A stretch of DNA of 64,000 nt from NCBI GenBank assembly GCA_900129675.1, contig FSRD01000001.1:8173501-8237500 (forward strand). Reading direction: 5' to 3'. Within the stretch, counting starts at the first letter, position 1. The number at the start of each line of letters is the position of its first letter. The translations under genes were made by a program, and so were the position numbers. The DNA is from Bradyrhizobium erythrophlei. GTDB lineage: Bacteria; Pseudomonadota; Alphaproteobacteria; Rhizobiales; Xanthobacteraceae. The notes under the pieces are model-generated. The model was given only the letters and a program-made list of their open reading frames with translations, had not been told where the DNA came from and searched no databases. This document shows positions 34,457 to 43,037 of this stretch, piece after piece.

Positions 34457-34625
34457 TCAGCTGTCGTCACGGTTGGGGGCAACGACGGCAAGATCTGATC
34501 GTCGTTTTCCCGCGCATTCCGCCATCATGAACTTCGCCAGGGAATCTTCGGGAAACTCTTTCAGGATGTCACGGTAGGCACGCTCTGCCGCAGGAAAATT
34601 GCCGATCTCGAACTTTTGCGAGGCC
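34457..34625 (-). pseudogene. TPR C-terminal fragment (cyclase-like gene)
   Basis: The minus strand reads SQKFEIGNFPAAERAYRDIL, KEFPEDSLAKFMMAECAGKR to a stop at 34457. The single TPR-like unit resembles the tail of alphaproteobacterial adenylate cyclases, from memory. Its upstream side ends exactly at the IS end at 34626, so the gene was cut by that insertion. Confidence 0.45.
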
Positions 34626-34642
34626 TTGTGTGTACCGAAAAT

Positions 34643-34742
34643 CTAAATCCGAACGTATTGACGATGAAGTCCGCCCAGTATGGCGCGCGAATTTATGACG
34701 CCGGATCGCTGAACCTGGCGAGAGACAGGCGCATCTTTGTTC
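34643..34742 (-). pseudogene. C-terminal piece of the split integrase-core transposase
   Basis: The minus strand reads NKDAPVSRQVQRSGVINSRA, ILGGLHRQYVRI and a stop. Copy B carries the homologous LDKDAPVSRPVQRTGVVRSL, AILGGLHHHYLRV. It belongs to the gene whose other part is at 37421-38301. Confidence 0.75.
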
Positions 34743-34743
34743 A

Positions 34744-35337
34744 ATGACCGATGCGTTCTCACGCCGTTGTACAACACGACGACGGAACGCCCACGGGATC
34801 ACGGAGTACGAGCTTCTTTATCCGTGGCATCCTTGGGCCGGCTGCCTGGTCCATGTTCATGAGGTGGTTGAGAAGGCTGGCAGAGAGGTTTTCCGTTGCA
34901 GCCTCTCTGGTCGGGCGTCTGCGCGATGGCTGGAGATTCCGGCCTGGATGTTTGATCGGGCGGCTCGCGCGACATGGCGTGTTGGCGCCACTCCCTATGT
35001 TGAGATTGCGGTGCTCACCGCCTTGGCAACGCTGCTGCAGAATGTGACGTCGGTTTCTGGCGCACCATCGCAATTGCGGGATTCAAGCGCAGCATTGGGC
35101 TCTCACGACGCGAATCGGGGAGATGTCCATGCGCCCGCCTACCGCTCACCGCCATCCTCACAGCAATGCACGTCAGTTCGATCTGTTCTGCGACCCGCCC
35201 GACGCCGCGGCGCAGACGCCGCAATGGCAGGCGTTGCCCGCGGAGACGCGCCAGACGCTGACGAAGCTGATGGTCCGCCTGATCTTCGGCCACGCCGACG
35301 GCGACCTCGCTCGGGGACGGGAGGAGATGCGTCATGA
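34744..35337 (+). CDS. first accessory protein of the recombinase transposon
   Basis: A 197-codon ORF whose first 120 residues (GITEYELLYPWHPWAGCLVH, VHEVVEKAGREVFRCSLSGR, WLEIPAWMFDRAARATWRVG) belong to a family found upstream of such recombinases. The last 70 codons overlap the next gene in another frame and look like shadow sequence, so the natural end may have changed. The ATG at 34744 lies on the insertion junction itself. Function unknown. Confidence 0.65.
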   Translation: MTDAFSRRCTTRRRNAHGITEYELLYPWHPWAGCLVHVHEVVEKAGREVFRCSLSGRASARWLEIPAWMFDRAARATWRVGATPYVEIAVLTALATLLQNVTSVSGAPSQLRDSSAALGSHDANRGDVHAPAYRSPPSSQQCTSVRSVLRPARRRGADAAMAGVARGDAPDADEADGPPDLRPRRRRPRSGTGGDAS

Positions 35338-35344
35338 TGTCTGA
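35123..35344 (+). CDS. second accessory protein of the recombinase transposon
   Basis: 73 residues: QFDLFCDPPDAAAQTPQWQA, LPAETRQTLTKLMVRLIFGH, ending GDLARGREEMRHDV. It overlaps the recombinase start by 11 bp (ATG at 35334), indicating translational coupling. The LPAETRQTLTKLMVRL helix is typical for this small partner family; role unknown. Confidence 0.7.
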   Translation: MSMRPPTAHRHPHSNARQFDLFCDPPDAAAQTPQWQALPAETRQTLTKLMVRLIFGHADGDLARGREEMRHDV

Positions 35345-37409
35345 GAAGATCAGGCCGCACCATCTGGAGCGAAAGGCGATCCTGTATGTACGGCAGTCCT
35401 CCGCCCATCAGGTTCTCCACAATCGCGAGAGCAGCGCCTTGCAATATGCGATGCGCGATCGTCTGACGGCGCTGGGCTGGTCTCGCATCGAAACGGTCGA
35501 TGACGATCTCGGGCGCTCGGCGGCAGGCGGCGTCGCGCGCGCCGGCTTTGATCGAATGGTGGCCGAGGTCTGCCTGGGCAAGGTCGGTGCGGTCGCGGCG
35601 CGGGAAGTCTCGCGTTTCGCCCGCAACAGCCGTGACTGGCAGCAGCTGATCGAGATGTGCCGCGTCGTCGATACCGTGCTGATCGATCAGGAGACGGTCT
35701 ATGCGCCGCGTCAGGGCAACGACCGGCTGTTGCTGGGATTGAAGGGCAGCCTCAACGAGTATGAGCTCGATCTTCTGCGCCAGCGTTCGCTGTCGGCCCG
35801 CTATGAGAAGGCCCGGCGCGGCGAACTCATCGTCGCGGCCCCGGTCGGCTTCGTGAAGGTCGGCGACAGGCTCGAGAAGGATCCCGATCGCCGTGTCCAG
35901 GAGGCCATCATCCTGATCTTCGACAAGGTGGCCGAACTCGGCAGTGTCCGGCAAGCCCTGCTCTGGTTCATCGAGCATGGGCTGGACTTGCCCGCCAAGC
36001 GCCATAATGGTGACGTGGTCTGGCGCAGGCCGCACTATACCACCATCCACCGGATGATCGAGAACCCGATCTACGGCGGCGCCTACGCCTATGGTAAGAG
36101 TCGTGTCGCGACAGGATATGATGCAGCCGCAGGCGTGATCCGACCCAGGAGCCGTCGTAAGGCGCGAGCCGAATGGCTGGCGCTGATCCCAGGCGTCCAT
36201 GAGGGTTACGTCAGCTGGGAGCGGTCGGAGGCGATCCGCAAGATGGTGAGCGACAACTTGCCCACAGGCCGACATCACGGAGCGCCGAAGCACGGCGACG
36301 CTTTGCTCGCCGGCCTTGTCCGCTGCCGGCGTTGCGGACGCAAGCTGACGGTCCGCTACACCGGCACCAAGCATAACATTCCGCGCTATTCCTGTTGGCG
36401 GGGTTCGCTCGACAATGGCGAGCCACGCTGCATCGCATTCGGAGGATTGCGTGTCGACGACGCCATCGAGGAAGCTCTTCTGCGGGTTGTCGAACCGGGA
36501 GCGATAGCTGCGGCCGTCGAGGCCGACGCAGAAGCAGCCAGCCGCCGCGATCAGGTTCGTGAGGCGCTGGTGCGCGACCTCGAGGCGGCGCGCTACAGCG
36601 CCGATCGGGCATTCCGCCAGTACGACGCCATCGATCCGCAGAACCGGCTGATCGCGGCGGAACTGGAGTTGCGATGGAACAGCGCGCTCACACGTGTAGG
36701 CGAGATCGAGACCAGGATTGCCGCACATGATGCCTCGACATCGCAACCATCATTGTCGCCAGTCCACGTCGCCGCGCTGGCCGCTGATCTCAAGGCTGTC
36801 TGGTCGGCGCCGTCGACCGACGCCAGGCTCAAGAAGCGAATCGTGCGCACCGTCATCCACGAGGTGGTCGCCGATATCGATGACGAAGCGTCAGAGATCG
36901 TTCTCCTGACCCATTGGATTGGCGGCGTTCATACCGAACTGCGCCTGCCGAGGCGTCGCCGCGGACAGCGCAACAGTATCTCCGCCGACATGCTCGCCGC
37001 CGTCCGCCAATTGGTTCTCATCGCCAATGATGATCTGATTGCCGGCATCCTCAACCGGAACGGCCTGGTGACCGGCCACGGCAATCGCTGGACACGGGAG
37101 CGGGTCAGCGCGCTCAGGTCGCATCATAAGATCCCGGTCTTTCGGCCGGCGCCAGATGGGAACGAGCCATGGCTTAATCTGAACAAGGCGGCGGGTTTGC
37201 TCGGCATTGCACCGAAGACGCTCAGGCTCGCCGCCGAAGCGGGCGAAATCGAAGCGGGTCATCCTCTGCCGGATGGTCCGTGGATCTTCCGCCGATCAAC
37301 GCTCGGCGAACCGGCGGCTCAGCGCGTCGTTCATCGCGCGAGGCAGAACCCAAATCACCCCGCGGGATCGCATCCAGATCAGCAAAACCTCTTCTCTCCA
37401 ATCACATAG
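35334..37409 (+). CDS. large serine recombinase
   Basis: A 691-residue site-specific recombinase. The resolvase domain is at about residues 14-155 with the nucleophile Ser in ILYVRQSSAHQVLHNRESSA, and EVSRFARNSRDWQQLIEMC follows. The recombinase domain is at about 190-300. A zinc ribbon begins LVRCRRCGRKLTVRYTGTKH, with YSCWRGSL next. A coiled-coil covers about 395-460. The C-terminal HTH reads NLNKAAGLLGIAPKTLRLAA. GGAGG lies 7 nt before the ATG. It is expected to excise and integrate its own element. Confidence 0.93.
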   Translation: MMSEKIRPHHLERKAILYVRQSSAHQVLHNRESSALQYAMRDRLTALGWSRIETVDDDLGRSAAGGVARAGFDRMVAEVCLGKVGAVAAREVSRFARNSRDWQQLIEMCRVVDTVLIDQETVYAPRQGNDRLLLGLKGSLNEYELDLLRQRSLSARYEKARRGELIVAAPVGFVKVGDRLEKDPDRRVQEAIILIFDKVAELGSVRQALLWFIEHGLDLPAKRHNGDVVWRRPHYTTIHRMIENPIYGGAYAYGKSRVATGYDAAAGVIRPRSRRKARAEWLALIPGVHEGYVSWERSEAIRKMVSDNLPTGRHHGAPKHGDALLAGLVRCRRCGRKLTVRYTGTKHNIPRYSCWRGSLDNGEPRCIAFGGLRVDDAIEEALLRVVEPGAIAAAVEADAEAASRRDQVREALVRDLEAARYSADRAFRQYDAIDPQNRLIAAELELRWNSALTRVGEIETRIAAHDASTSQPSLSPVHVAALAADLKAVWSAPSTDARLKKRIVRTVIHEVVADIDDEASEIVLLTHWIGGVHTELRLPRRRRGQRNSISADMLAAVRQLVLIANDDLIAGILNRNGLVTGHGNRWTRERVSALRSHHKIPVFRPAPDGNEPWLNLNKAAGLLGIAPKTLRLAAEAGEIEAGHPLPDGPWIFRRSTLGEPAAQRVVHRARQNPNHPAGSHPDQQNLFSPIT

Positions 37410-37420
37410 ACAGATGGGTG

Positions 37421-38301
37421 TTATGAAACAGGATTGTAATAGTCCGCATAGTTTTTCAGAATCCGACGCAGATGTTCCTCGTCCAGGACAATGATGTGGT
37501 CCAAACACTCGCGCCGGATCGATCCGATCAGCCGTTGGCCGGTGCAATTGGCTTGTCCCGGATGCCCATGGCACGCAGTCGGCGCGTGACGACAGTGCCG
37601 TAGATTCGATCTCGATCTCGGATCATATAGCGCGGAGCGCCATCCCAAGGAAAAGCCTCGGTGATCTGACGTGCAACCCACTCCGCCGCCGGGTTGGTTG
37701 TGACGCCGATCCAGACGAGATCTCTGCGATCAAGCCGGATGATGACGAAGCCATACAGCAGCTTAAAGCCAATGGTCGGTACTACGAACAAATCCATGGC
37801 GGCGATGTCCGGCGCGTGGTTTCGCAGAAAGGTCCGCCATTCCTGACTTGGAGGCCCGCGTCGCTTGACCATATACTTGGCGACACTTGATTGAGCGACG
37901 CTAAACCCGAGCTTGAGCAGCTCGCCGTGGATGCGCGGCGCACCCCAAAGCAAATTCTCTGTGCTCATCTGCCGGATCAGCGCGCGCAATTCTGTCTCGA
38001 TCTGCGGTCGCCCTCCCCGTCGACACGATTTCCAACGCCAATAGCGGCGAAAGCCGGCCCGATGCCAACCCACCAGCGTTTCGGGTCGAATAATCATGAG
38101 AACCGGAAGGATCGACGGGAACCAGCGATAGAGCTGAACGAAGAACCAGCGGTCGTTGTTCGTGAGGCGAGCCCGGCCTTTCAGCTTGCGTCGCAAGACG
38201 ATCAGCTGATGTCGAAGCACTGCATTCTCCGCCTCAAGCCGGATGTTCGACTTGAATCGCGAGGCCAGCACGGCCAGAACGAAGCAGATCAGCGCGATCA
38301 T
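37421..38301 (-). pseudogene. integrase-core (rve) transposase, copy A, main part
   Basis: Start MIALICFVLAVLASRFKSNI, LEAENAVLRHQLIVLRR, then the catalytic Asp regions AAMDLFVVPTIGFKLLYGF and MIRDRDRIYGTVV. After KPIAPA about nine codons including the SPWQNGFVE block are deleted and the frame shifts to RLIGSIRRECLDHIIVLDEE and ILKNYADYYN, where the recombinase transposon cuts in. The catalytic Glu codon is lost. Confidence 0.8.
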
Positions 38302-38431
38302 CGCGCCAATTTAGCCGATTCTATCATTCGATAAACCCGGATAGGGTTTTCGGTACGCACAGCTGGCGCGGTGAGGGATTTAGGAAGCTGCGTTGAGAGT
38401 CGTGACCCGCAAGGTGCGAAGCTACCCCCCC

Positions 38432-38454
38432 CCCCGCTACGTCGCGGGGTTTTT
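38432..38454 (+). terminator. intrinsic-terminator-like hairpin
   Basis: CCCCGCTACGTCGCGGGGTT TTT: a 6-bp GC stem followed by five T. It is preceded by a run of eleven C (38425-38435), which makes the exact stem register ambiguous and the tract liable to length variation. Confidence 0.5.
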
Positions 38455-38489
38455 CTTCGCCAGGACTGGTTGGGGAAGATAGAGAGCCG

Positions 38490-38741
38490 TCATTCTAACG
38501 GCGACTTCTTGCCTTCAACTTGAGACGCTCGCCGTATTGCGCGACGAGCGCCCTCCATCGTATTCGGACCCATGGCCATTGGACCCGGATGCCCCGCGTG
38601 AAAACGAGAAGCAGCTTCGCGGTGTGCAAGGTCTTTCCAACGCTCCGCTTCGCCGAGCCACTTCCAACTGTGTTGGAGATCGAACGTCGCGCGCTGGCGA
38701 CACAATAATTCCATTTCACGACAGCCTACGGGGTCGTTCAT
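38490..38741 (-). CDS. small hypothetical protein
   Basis: 83 residues: CREMELLCRQRATFDLQHSW, KWLGEAERWKDLAHREAASR, ending GPMAMGPNTMEGARR. The pattern (YREMExLCRQRA...FWLGEAERW) is one I know from many small Bradyrhizobium proteins. GGGAG lies 6 nt before the ATG. Function unknown. Confidence 0.7.
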   Translation of the reverse strand: MNDPVGCREMELLCRQRATFDLQHSWKWLGEAERWKDLAHREAASRFHAGHPGPMAMGPNTMEGARRAIRRASQVEGKKSPLE

Positions 38742-39074
38742 GGCATCTCCCTAGACTTGGTTGCCTGCACCCTACGCCCGCGGACGCGGCGGCCGCATTA
38801 AAACGGTGTGACCGTTTCGAGTTCGCAATGCGTTTTCCAGAAGACGCGACAGTGGACCTGACAGGTGTTGAATGCCGCTGTACATCTTTGAGATTGCTAG
38901 CCGTAAGCCCTTCGGAGCTGTTTTCTCATTCCGCTGCTAACGCAGCGGCCCAGCTGAAATCATAATGGGGACTCAATACCTTCATAACAACTACGGCACC
39001 GAGAACGCAGATAATCTGCAACAGCATCCTCGTCGAGAAAACCTTGTTGACCAGCGCAATGTGATGCCCCGGCT
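38742..39074. other. intergenic region
   Basis: About 330 bp. No gene, repeat A or B block, or structured RNA recognised. Confidence 0.3.
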
Positions 39075-39275
39075 CTAGCGCTGATGACCCAGACCAATTC
39101 CAAGCTCAAGCGCTTTTTGTCGCAGAGAACCCACACTACGTTTTGTAAGCTTTGCGATTTTAACGACGGGCGTCCTCGCCTTCGAATGAGCGCGCAGCTC
39201 TTTCACATCGGCTTTGGAGTATTCGCGGCGCACAATCTTTTTCGTCTTAGCCGTCTTCTTTGTTTTCTTCGCCAC
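39075..39275 (-). CDS. small basic HTH-like protein
   Basis: 66 residues starting at GTG (GAGGAA 6 nt upstream). A Lys-rich head (AKKTKKTAKTKKIVRREYSK) is followed by ADVKELRAHSKARTPVVKIA, KLTKRSVGSLRQKALELGIG LGHQR. The second half fits a small SANT/HTH-like fold; the family is widespread in Bradyrhizobium from memory. It is probably a nucleic-acid-binding protein. Confidence 0.75.
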   Translation of the reverse strand: MAKKTKKTAKTKKIVRREYSKADVKELRAHSKARTPVVKIAKLTKRSVGSLRQKALELGIGLGHQR

Positions 39276-39506
39276 TTATTGTTCCTCGATTTGTGAAGAG
39301 GCCTTACTACCACAGATATTCCCTGCCGCAACCTTCCTCAGCCTGACTCGGCCCGATGCTAAGTGGTCCGTTTTCTTATCCCTCACGCGCGAAGCGGTGA
39401 CGATAAAAGTGCAATAATTTGTTTTGTATATGAAATCGATCGCCGAGATTGTCCTTGCTGTTTTGTCTATCGTTGGAGTGGTTCACCAAAATGCGGTTGT
39501 AAAGCC

Positions 39507-40568
39507 TGTGTGTGCCGAAAACCTAAACCCTGAGGTAGTGGTGATGAAGTCCGCCCAGGATGGCAAGTGACCTGACCACGCCGGTTCGCTGAACTGGGCG
39601 AGAAACGGGCGCATCCTTATCCAGGGCCAAGTGCGTGCAGAAACCGGCGCAGATGTGCCTCGCCCGGGACAATGATGTGGTTCACACATTCACGCCGGAT
39701 CGATCCGATCAGCCGTTCGACAAAACCATTCTGCCAGGGTGAGGCCGGCGCAATAGGCTTGTCCCGGATGCCCATGGCACGCAGTCGGCGTGTGACGACC
39801 GCACCGTAGATGCAATCCCGGTCCCGGATCATGTAGCGCGGAGCCTCGTTCCAGGGGAATGCCTCCGTTATTTGACGCGCGACCCATTCGGCGGTTGGAT
39901 GTGCGGTGACGCTGATCCAGACAAGATCTCTGCGGTCTAGCCGAACGATGACGAAGGCATAGAGCATTTTGAAGCCAATCGTTGGCACAACGAATAAGTC
40001 CATCGCTGCACTGCTCGGCGCATGACTACGCAGAAAGGTGCGCCATCCTTGGCTTGGCGGCCCACGCCGTTTTACCATGTACTTGGCGACGCTCGACTGC
40101 GCGGCCTCAAACCCGAGCTTGAGCAGTTCGCCGTGGATGCGTGGCGCGCCCCAGAGCGGATTTTCGACGCTCATCCGCCGGATCAAGACGCGCAGCTCCG
40201 TCTCGATCTGCGGTCGCCCTCCCCGTGGGCGCGACTTCCAACGCCAGTAGCAGCGAAATCCGGCTCTGTGCCAACGCACGAGCGTCACGGGCCGGATGAT
40301 TGCGAGAACCTTCAGGATTGCTGGAAACCAGCGATACAGCTGGATAAAGAACCTGCGATCATGGTCAGTGAGCCGAACGCGACCACGAGGCCTGCGCCTC
40401 AAGACAATCAACTGATGTCGAAGCACCGCGTTCTCGGCTTCAAGCCGCAACTTCGACCTGAATGGCGAGGCCAGGACAGCCAGAGCGAAGCAGAACAGCC
40501 CGATCATCCCGCCAGCTTAGGCGATTCCAACGCGACATCACACTCGGATGAGGTTTTCGGTGCACACA
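39507..40568 (-). mobile_element. integrase-core IS, copy B
   Basis: About 1060 bp; ends TGTGTGTGCCGAAAACCT (39507) and, inward from the right, TGTGTGCACCGAAAACCT. The transposase is damaged. On the right it sits in the 5' part of a P5C-reductase-like gene. No target duplication identified. Confidence 0.75.
39523..40507 (-). pseudogene. integrase-core transposase, copy B, with internal deletion
   Basis: MIGLFCFALAVLASPFRSKL and the full catalytic core are present (AAMDLFVVPTIGFKMLYAF; MIRDRDCIYGAVV; PWQNGFVERLIGSIRREC with the catalytic Glu). After LRRFL about ten codons are missing with a frameshift, and the correct tail RTHLALDKDAPVSRPVQRTG, ending at 39523, lies in another frame. About 75% identical by eye to copy A, so the two are separate old insertions. 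Confidence 0.82.
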
Positions 40569-40903
40569 ACCAGGCCGCGAGCGTCGGCAGCGTCCTGATG
40601 GCGGTTGCCGTCGGCATTCAGGAGACCCGCGTCAGGTGGCTGTTGGAAAACGGCATGGAGCCTGCTGCGGCACGGGCCTACGTATCCGGTTTGACCTTCG
40701 GAATCGCCGCCGCGGCGCTTGCCTCTCCCGGGATTCCGCTCGACGATGTCCGGCGGCACTACAGCACGGTCGGCGGCATCAACGAGCAGGGCTATGCAGC
40801 CGTCCGCGACCGCGGCGGTGTCGCGGCTTTGGAGGCTGACGCGGTTCTCGAAAGAGTCAGAGCGACGCCGACAGAAAGCACGCTCGATGGAGGAGCGCCA
40901 TGA
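40569..40903 (+). pseudogene. C-terminal fragment of a pyrroline-5-carboxylate-reductase-like gene
   Basis: Open from the IS end: LLENGMEPAAARAYVSGLTF, GIAAAALASPGIPLDDVRRH, STVGGINEQGYAAVRDRGGV. This is the helical dimerisation domain of ProC-like reductases (conserved GGxNEQ). The NAD(P)-binding half is gone, removed by IS copy B. The stop at 40901-40903 overlaps the ATG of the next gene. Confidence 0.65.
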
Positions 40904-41913
40904 AGTCCTACGAACTGCAGGGACCGGACGGAGCAGAAGGTCTCAGGCTCGTCGACAGGCCCGTCCCCCATCCCGCTGCGGGCCAGGTGCTGGTCCGCAT
41001 GAAGGCCGCCACGCTGAACTATCGCGACCTGCTCACCGTCAAGGGCGGCTACGGCTCTCGTCAGAAGTTTCCCCTGATCCCGGTTTCGGACGGGGCCGGC
41101 ACGGTCGAGTCCGTCGGCGCCGGGGTCCGGCAGTTCGCCGCCGGCGACCGGGTCGTCGGCAGCTTCTTCGAGAACTGGCTCGCCAGCGAACCGAGCGATG
41201 CGAAGATGCACGCCGCGCTCGGCGGCTCGGTAGATGGCGTGCTCACCGAATACCGCGTCTTCCCCGCGCATGCGCTAGTCAAGACGCCGCCGCACCTCGG
41301 CGACGAGGAAGCCGCCGCGCTGCCCTGTGCCGGGCTTACGGCGTGGAGCGCGGTCGTCAAGCTCGGCGGCGTCAAGCCAGGTCAAACCGTTCTGACGCAA
41401 GGTACCGGCGGGGTCTCGCTGTTCGCGCTCCAGTTCGCCAAGATGTGCGGAGCGCGCGTCATCGCGACCTCCTCGAGCGACGCCAAGATCGAGCGGCTCA
41501 AGAGCCTGGGCGCCGACGTTACGATCAACTACGCGACAACGCCCGACTGGGGAAAGAAGGCCCGCGAACTGACGAGCCATGGCGTCGATCTCGTCATCGA
41601 GGTCGGAGGCGTCGGCACCCTGAACGAGTCGATCCGCGCCACCAGGATCGGCGGGACGATCGCCTTTATCGGCGTTCTCGCCGGCCCCCCACCCGCCAAC
41701 TCGCGGCTCCCGTTGATAGTGATGCAGCAGCAGCGCTTGCAAGGTGTCACCGTCGGCTCAGTCGAGGATCTCCAGGCGATGTGCAACGCGATCTCGCTCA
41801 ACGGAATGAAGCCGGTAATCGACAGGACGTTCTCGTTCAACCAGGTAAGGGAGGCATTCGCTTACATGGCCAGCGGTGCTCATTTCGGGAAGGTAGCGAT
41901 CGCCATCAGTTGA
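40900..41913 (+). CDS. zinc-type alcohol dehydrogenase family NAD(P)-dependent oxidoreductase
   Basis: A 337-residue MDR-superfamily enzyme. GroES-like N-domain: KAATLNYRDLLTVKGGYGSR, IPVSDGAGTVESVGAGV. Rossmann domain: VLTQGTGGVSLFALQFAKMC and KIERLKSLGADVTINY. The catalytic zinc cysteine expected near residue 40 is replaced by Asn (LNYRDLL), as in quinone-oxidoreductase-like members, so it may be zinc-independent. GGAG lies 6 nt before the ATG, which overlaps the upstream stop (ATGA), so it was coupled to the lost reductase gene. Confidence 0.9.
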   Translation: MKSYELQGPDGAEGLRLVDRPVPHPAAGQVLVRMKAATLNYRDLLTVKGGYGSRQKFPLIPVSDGAGTVESVGAGVRQFAAGDRVVGSFFENWLASEPSDAKMHAALGGSVDGVLTEYRVFPAHALVKTPPHLGDEEAAALPCAGLTAWSAVVKLGGVKPGQTVLTQGTGGVSLFALQFAKMCGARVIATSSSDAKIERLKSLGADVTINYATTPDWGKKARELTSHGVDLVIEVGGVGTLNESIRATRIGGTIAFIGVLAGPPPANSRLPLIVMQQQRLQGVTVGSVEDLQAMCNAISLNGMKPVIDRTFSFNQVREAFAYMASGAHFGKVAIAIS

Positions 41914-42030
41914 GCTCACACGAAAAGCTTTTCCGGCGTCGATGTAGCGAGCTAGAAACGCCTACTGGACCTTCACATTATCCTATTACGGGCGGCGCGC
42001 CCTCGGTCGCCCCGAAGTCGAGGAGCTTCT
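41914..42030. other. intergenic DNA
   Basis: No complete gene. A minus-strand open stretch (GSPIFKEFQASVKKLLDFGA, TEGAPPVIG, ending near 41978) may be a displaced protein tail; family unknown. Confidence 0.25.
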
Positions 42031-42243
42031 TCACCGAAGCCTGAAATTCCTTGAAGATCGGGCTACCGTCCCCTCCAGTTCGCCGTTGGTTTGTAACGAG
42101 TACAACACTGCCCTAATGGTTCTTAGGTCGCGATCGAATGCTTCCCTGAAGAAGCCTAAAAGAAACTTCTCAAGGTCGTCGCAATACGTGACGATATCGC
42201 GAAGAGCGTCAACGCGCCTGTTTTTAGAACGCGTTGATGCCGT
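42031..42243 (-). pseudogene. HepT-like toxin gene, truncated and without start codon
   Basis: In the frame overlapping the mntA stop: NRRVDALRDIVTYCDDLEKF, FREAFDRDLRTIRAVLYSLQ, then TNGELEG and a stop. This is the N-terminal half of HepT (DUF86) proteins, whose C-terminal RNase motif (RxxxxH) is missing. The codon at the expected start is ACG. It was the toxin of the adjacent MntA/HepT pair. Confidence 0.6.
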
Positions 42244-42511
42244 CCCTGGCCACGTCTGCTTTCATCTCGTCGCGAAGCCGACCACGCCGTGCGATGTCCA
42301 CCGGAAGACCAATCAGATCCTGAAGGGTCCGCTGGACCCTGCTGTAAGCAAACAGGTCGCGAACGACCGAGGGATCTAGATCAACCAGGATATCGACATC
42401 GCTATCGGTGCGTTCCTCCCTACGCGCGACCGCCCCGAAAATGTCAGCGTGCCGGACGCCGATCTTTTCCAAATCTTCCCGGTGTGCCCGCAGGATCCGC
42501 AGGATCCGCAA
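42224..42511 (-). CDS. mntA: MntA-like minimal nucleotidyltransferase antitoxin
   Basis: A 95-residue protein of the minimal nucleotidyltransferase family: DIFGAVARREERTDSDVDIL, VDLDPSVVRDLF. The motif GSxxRGExxxxSDxDxxV is present with Ala for the usual Ser (GAVAR), and the SDVDILVDL metal-binding Asp residues are kept. MntA-type antitoxins AMPylate a Tyr of HepT toxins. The downstream hepT is degenerate, leaving this an orphan. A ribbon-helix-helix gene lies 55 bp upstream. Confidence 0.82.
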   Translation of the reverse strand: MRILRILRAHREDLEKIGVRHADIFGAVARREERTDSDVDILVDLDPSVVRDLFAYSRVQRTLQDLIGLPVDIARRGRLRDEMKADVARDGINAF

Positions 42512-42566
42512 CGCCTTCGGCTGACCGGCGTGCCGTGGCGCGAGTTACGTTTAGTGATCGGATCCC

Positions 42567-42764
42567 TTACTTCTTCCGCGCGTGATGTCGCTCGAGCCAT
42601 TGTCTAGCGGCCTCTTCCATGATTTCGGACGCGGTCTTGTCCAGTCCGATTGCCGCTTGCTTGATCTGCCGAATGACCTCCGGATCGAGCGACGTCAGGA
42701 ATTGACGCTTGTCGCCAGGTGGGGGTTTTCGGCCCTTTTTTGGAGACCGTTTCGCGTCCGCCAT
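42567..42764 (-). CDS. ribbon-helix-helix DNA-binding protein
   Basis: 65 residues: a basic head (AKRSPKKGRKPPPGDKRQFL), then RHH strand and helices TSLDPEVIRQIKQAAIGLDK, TASEIMEEAARQWLERHHAR. This is typical of CopG/ParD-like repressors or antitoxins. No toxin gene adjoins it except the decayed hepT. It may regulate the mntA unit or itself. Confidence 0.75.
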   Translation of the reverse strand: MADAKRSPKKGRKPPPGDKRQFLTSLDPEVIRQIKQAAIGLDKTASEIMEEAARQWLERHHARKK

Positions 42765-43037
42765 CGCCCTGCCCGTGCTTGTGCCATCCCCAAAACCGTC
42801 CCATGGGTTGCGGGCTGCGGCAAGGGAGTGGGCCGGCCATCAAGCGATTTTCCCCGACAATCGGCCGCTCTTCATCGATTTTCGTCTTCTATCATCCCCT
42901 TGAAAGCACGACAATTTCGGTAAATGAGTTCCAGTATATGTACCTATATAAAATAGATCGATAGATAGCTATTGACTCCCGGTTAAAGTTCCTGTTTTGT
43001 TCTCGTTCATAGGCATTGTCTGTATCGAGGTCGTGTC
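42765..43037. promoter_or_regulatory. divergent intergenic region before the 43-48 kb polycistron
   Basis: About 270 bp, AT-rich toward 42900-43020 (GTACCTATATAAAATAGATC, GATAGATAGCTATTGACTCC). It must hold the promoter of the polycistron. TTGACT (42972) lies near the start, but no matching -10 box is clear. Direct GATAGATAG-like repeats could bind a regulator. Confidence 0.35.

Larger units (their letters stand above)
34743..37411 (+). mobile_element. large-serine-recombinase transposon (three genes)
   Basis: About 2.67 kb inserted in the integrase-core IS. Three overlapping genes point the same way: a 197-codon protein, a 73-codon protein and a 691-residue recombinase. This is a layout I recognise from alphaproteobacterial recombinase elements. 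No inverted repeats are seen, as expected for serine recombinases. Ends are defined to within a few bases by where transposase sequence stops and resumes. Confidence 0.7.
34627..38361 (-). mobile_element. integrase-core IS, copy A, split by a recombinase transposon
   Basis: The outer ends TGTGTGTACCGAAAATCT (34627) and, read inward from the right, TGTGCGTACCGAAAACCC (38361) match the ends of copy B at 39507-40568. The transposase C-terminus lies at 34643-34742 and the rest at 37421-38301, separated by the transposon 34743-37411. Without that insert the element would be about 1.06 kb. Confidence 0.75.

Noticed and set aside
35139..36746. 535-codon minus-strand ORF
   Set aside because: Antisense shadow of the serine recombinase, which has clear catalytic motifs on the plus strand.
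40719..42044. 441-codon plus-strand ORF
   Set aside because: Out-of-frame overlap of the dehydrogenase gene, Arg-rich and without domains.
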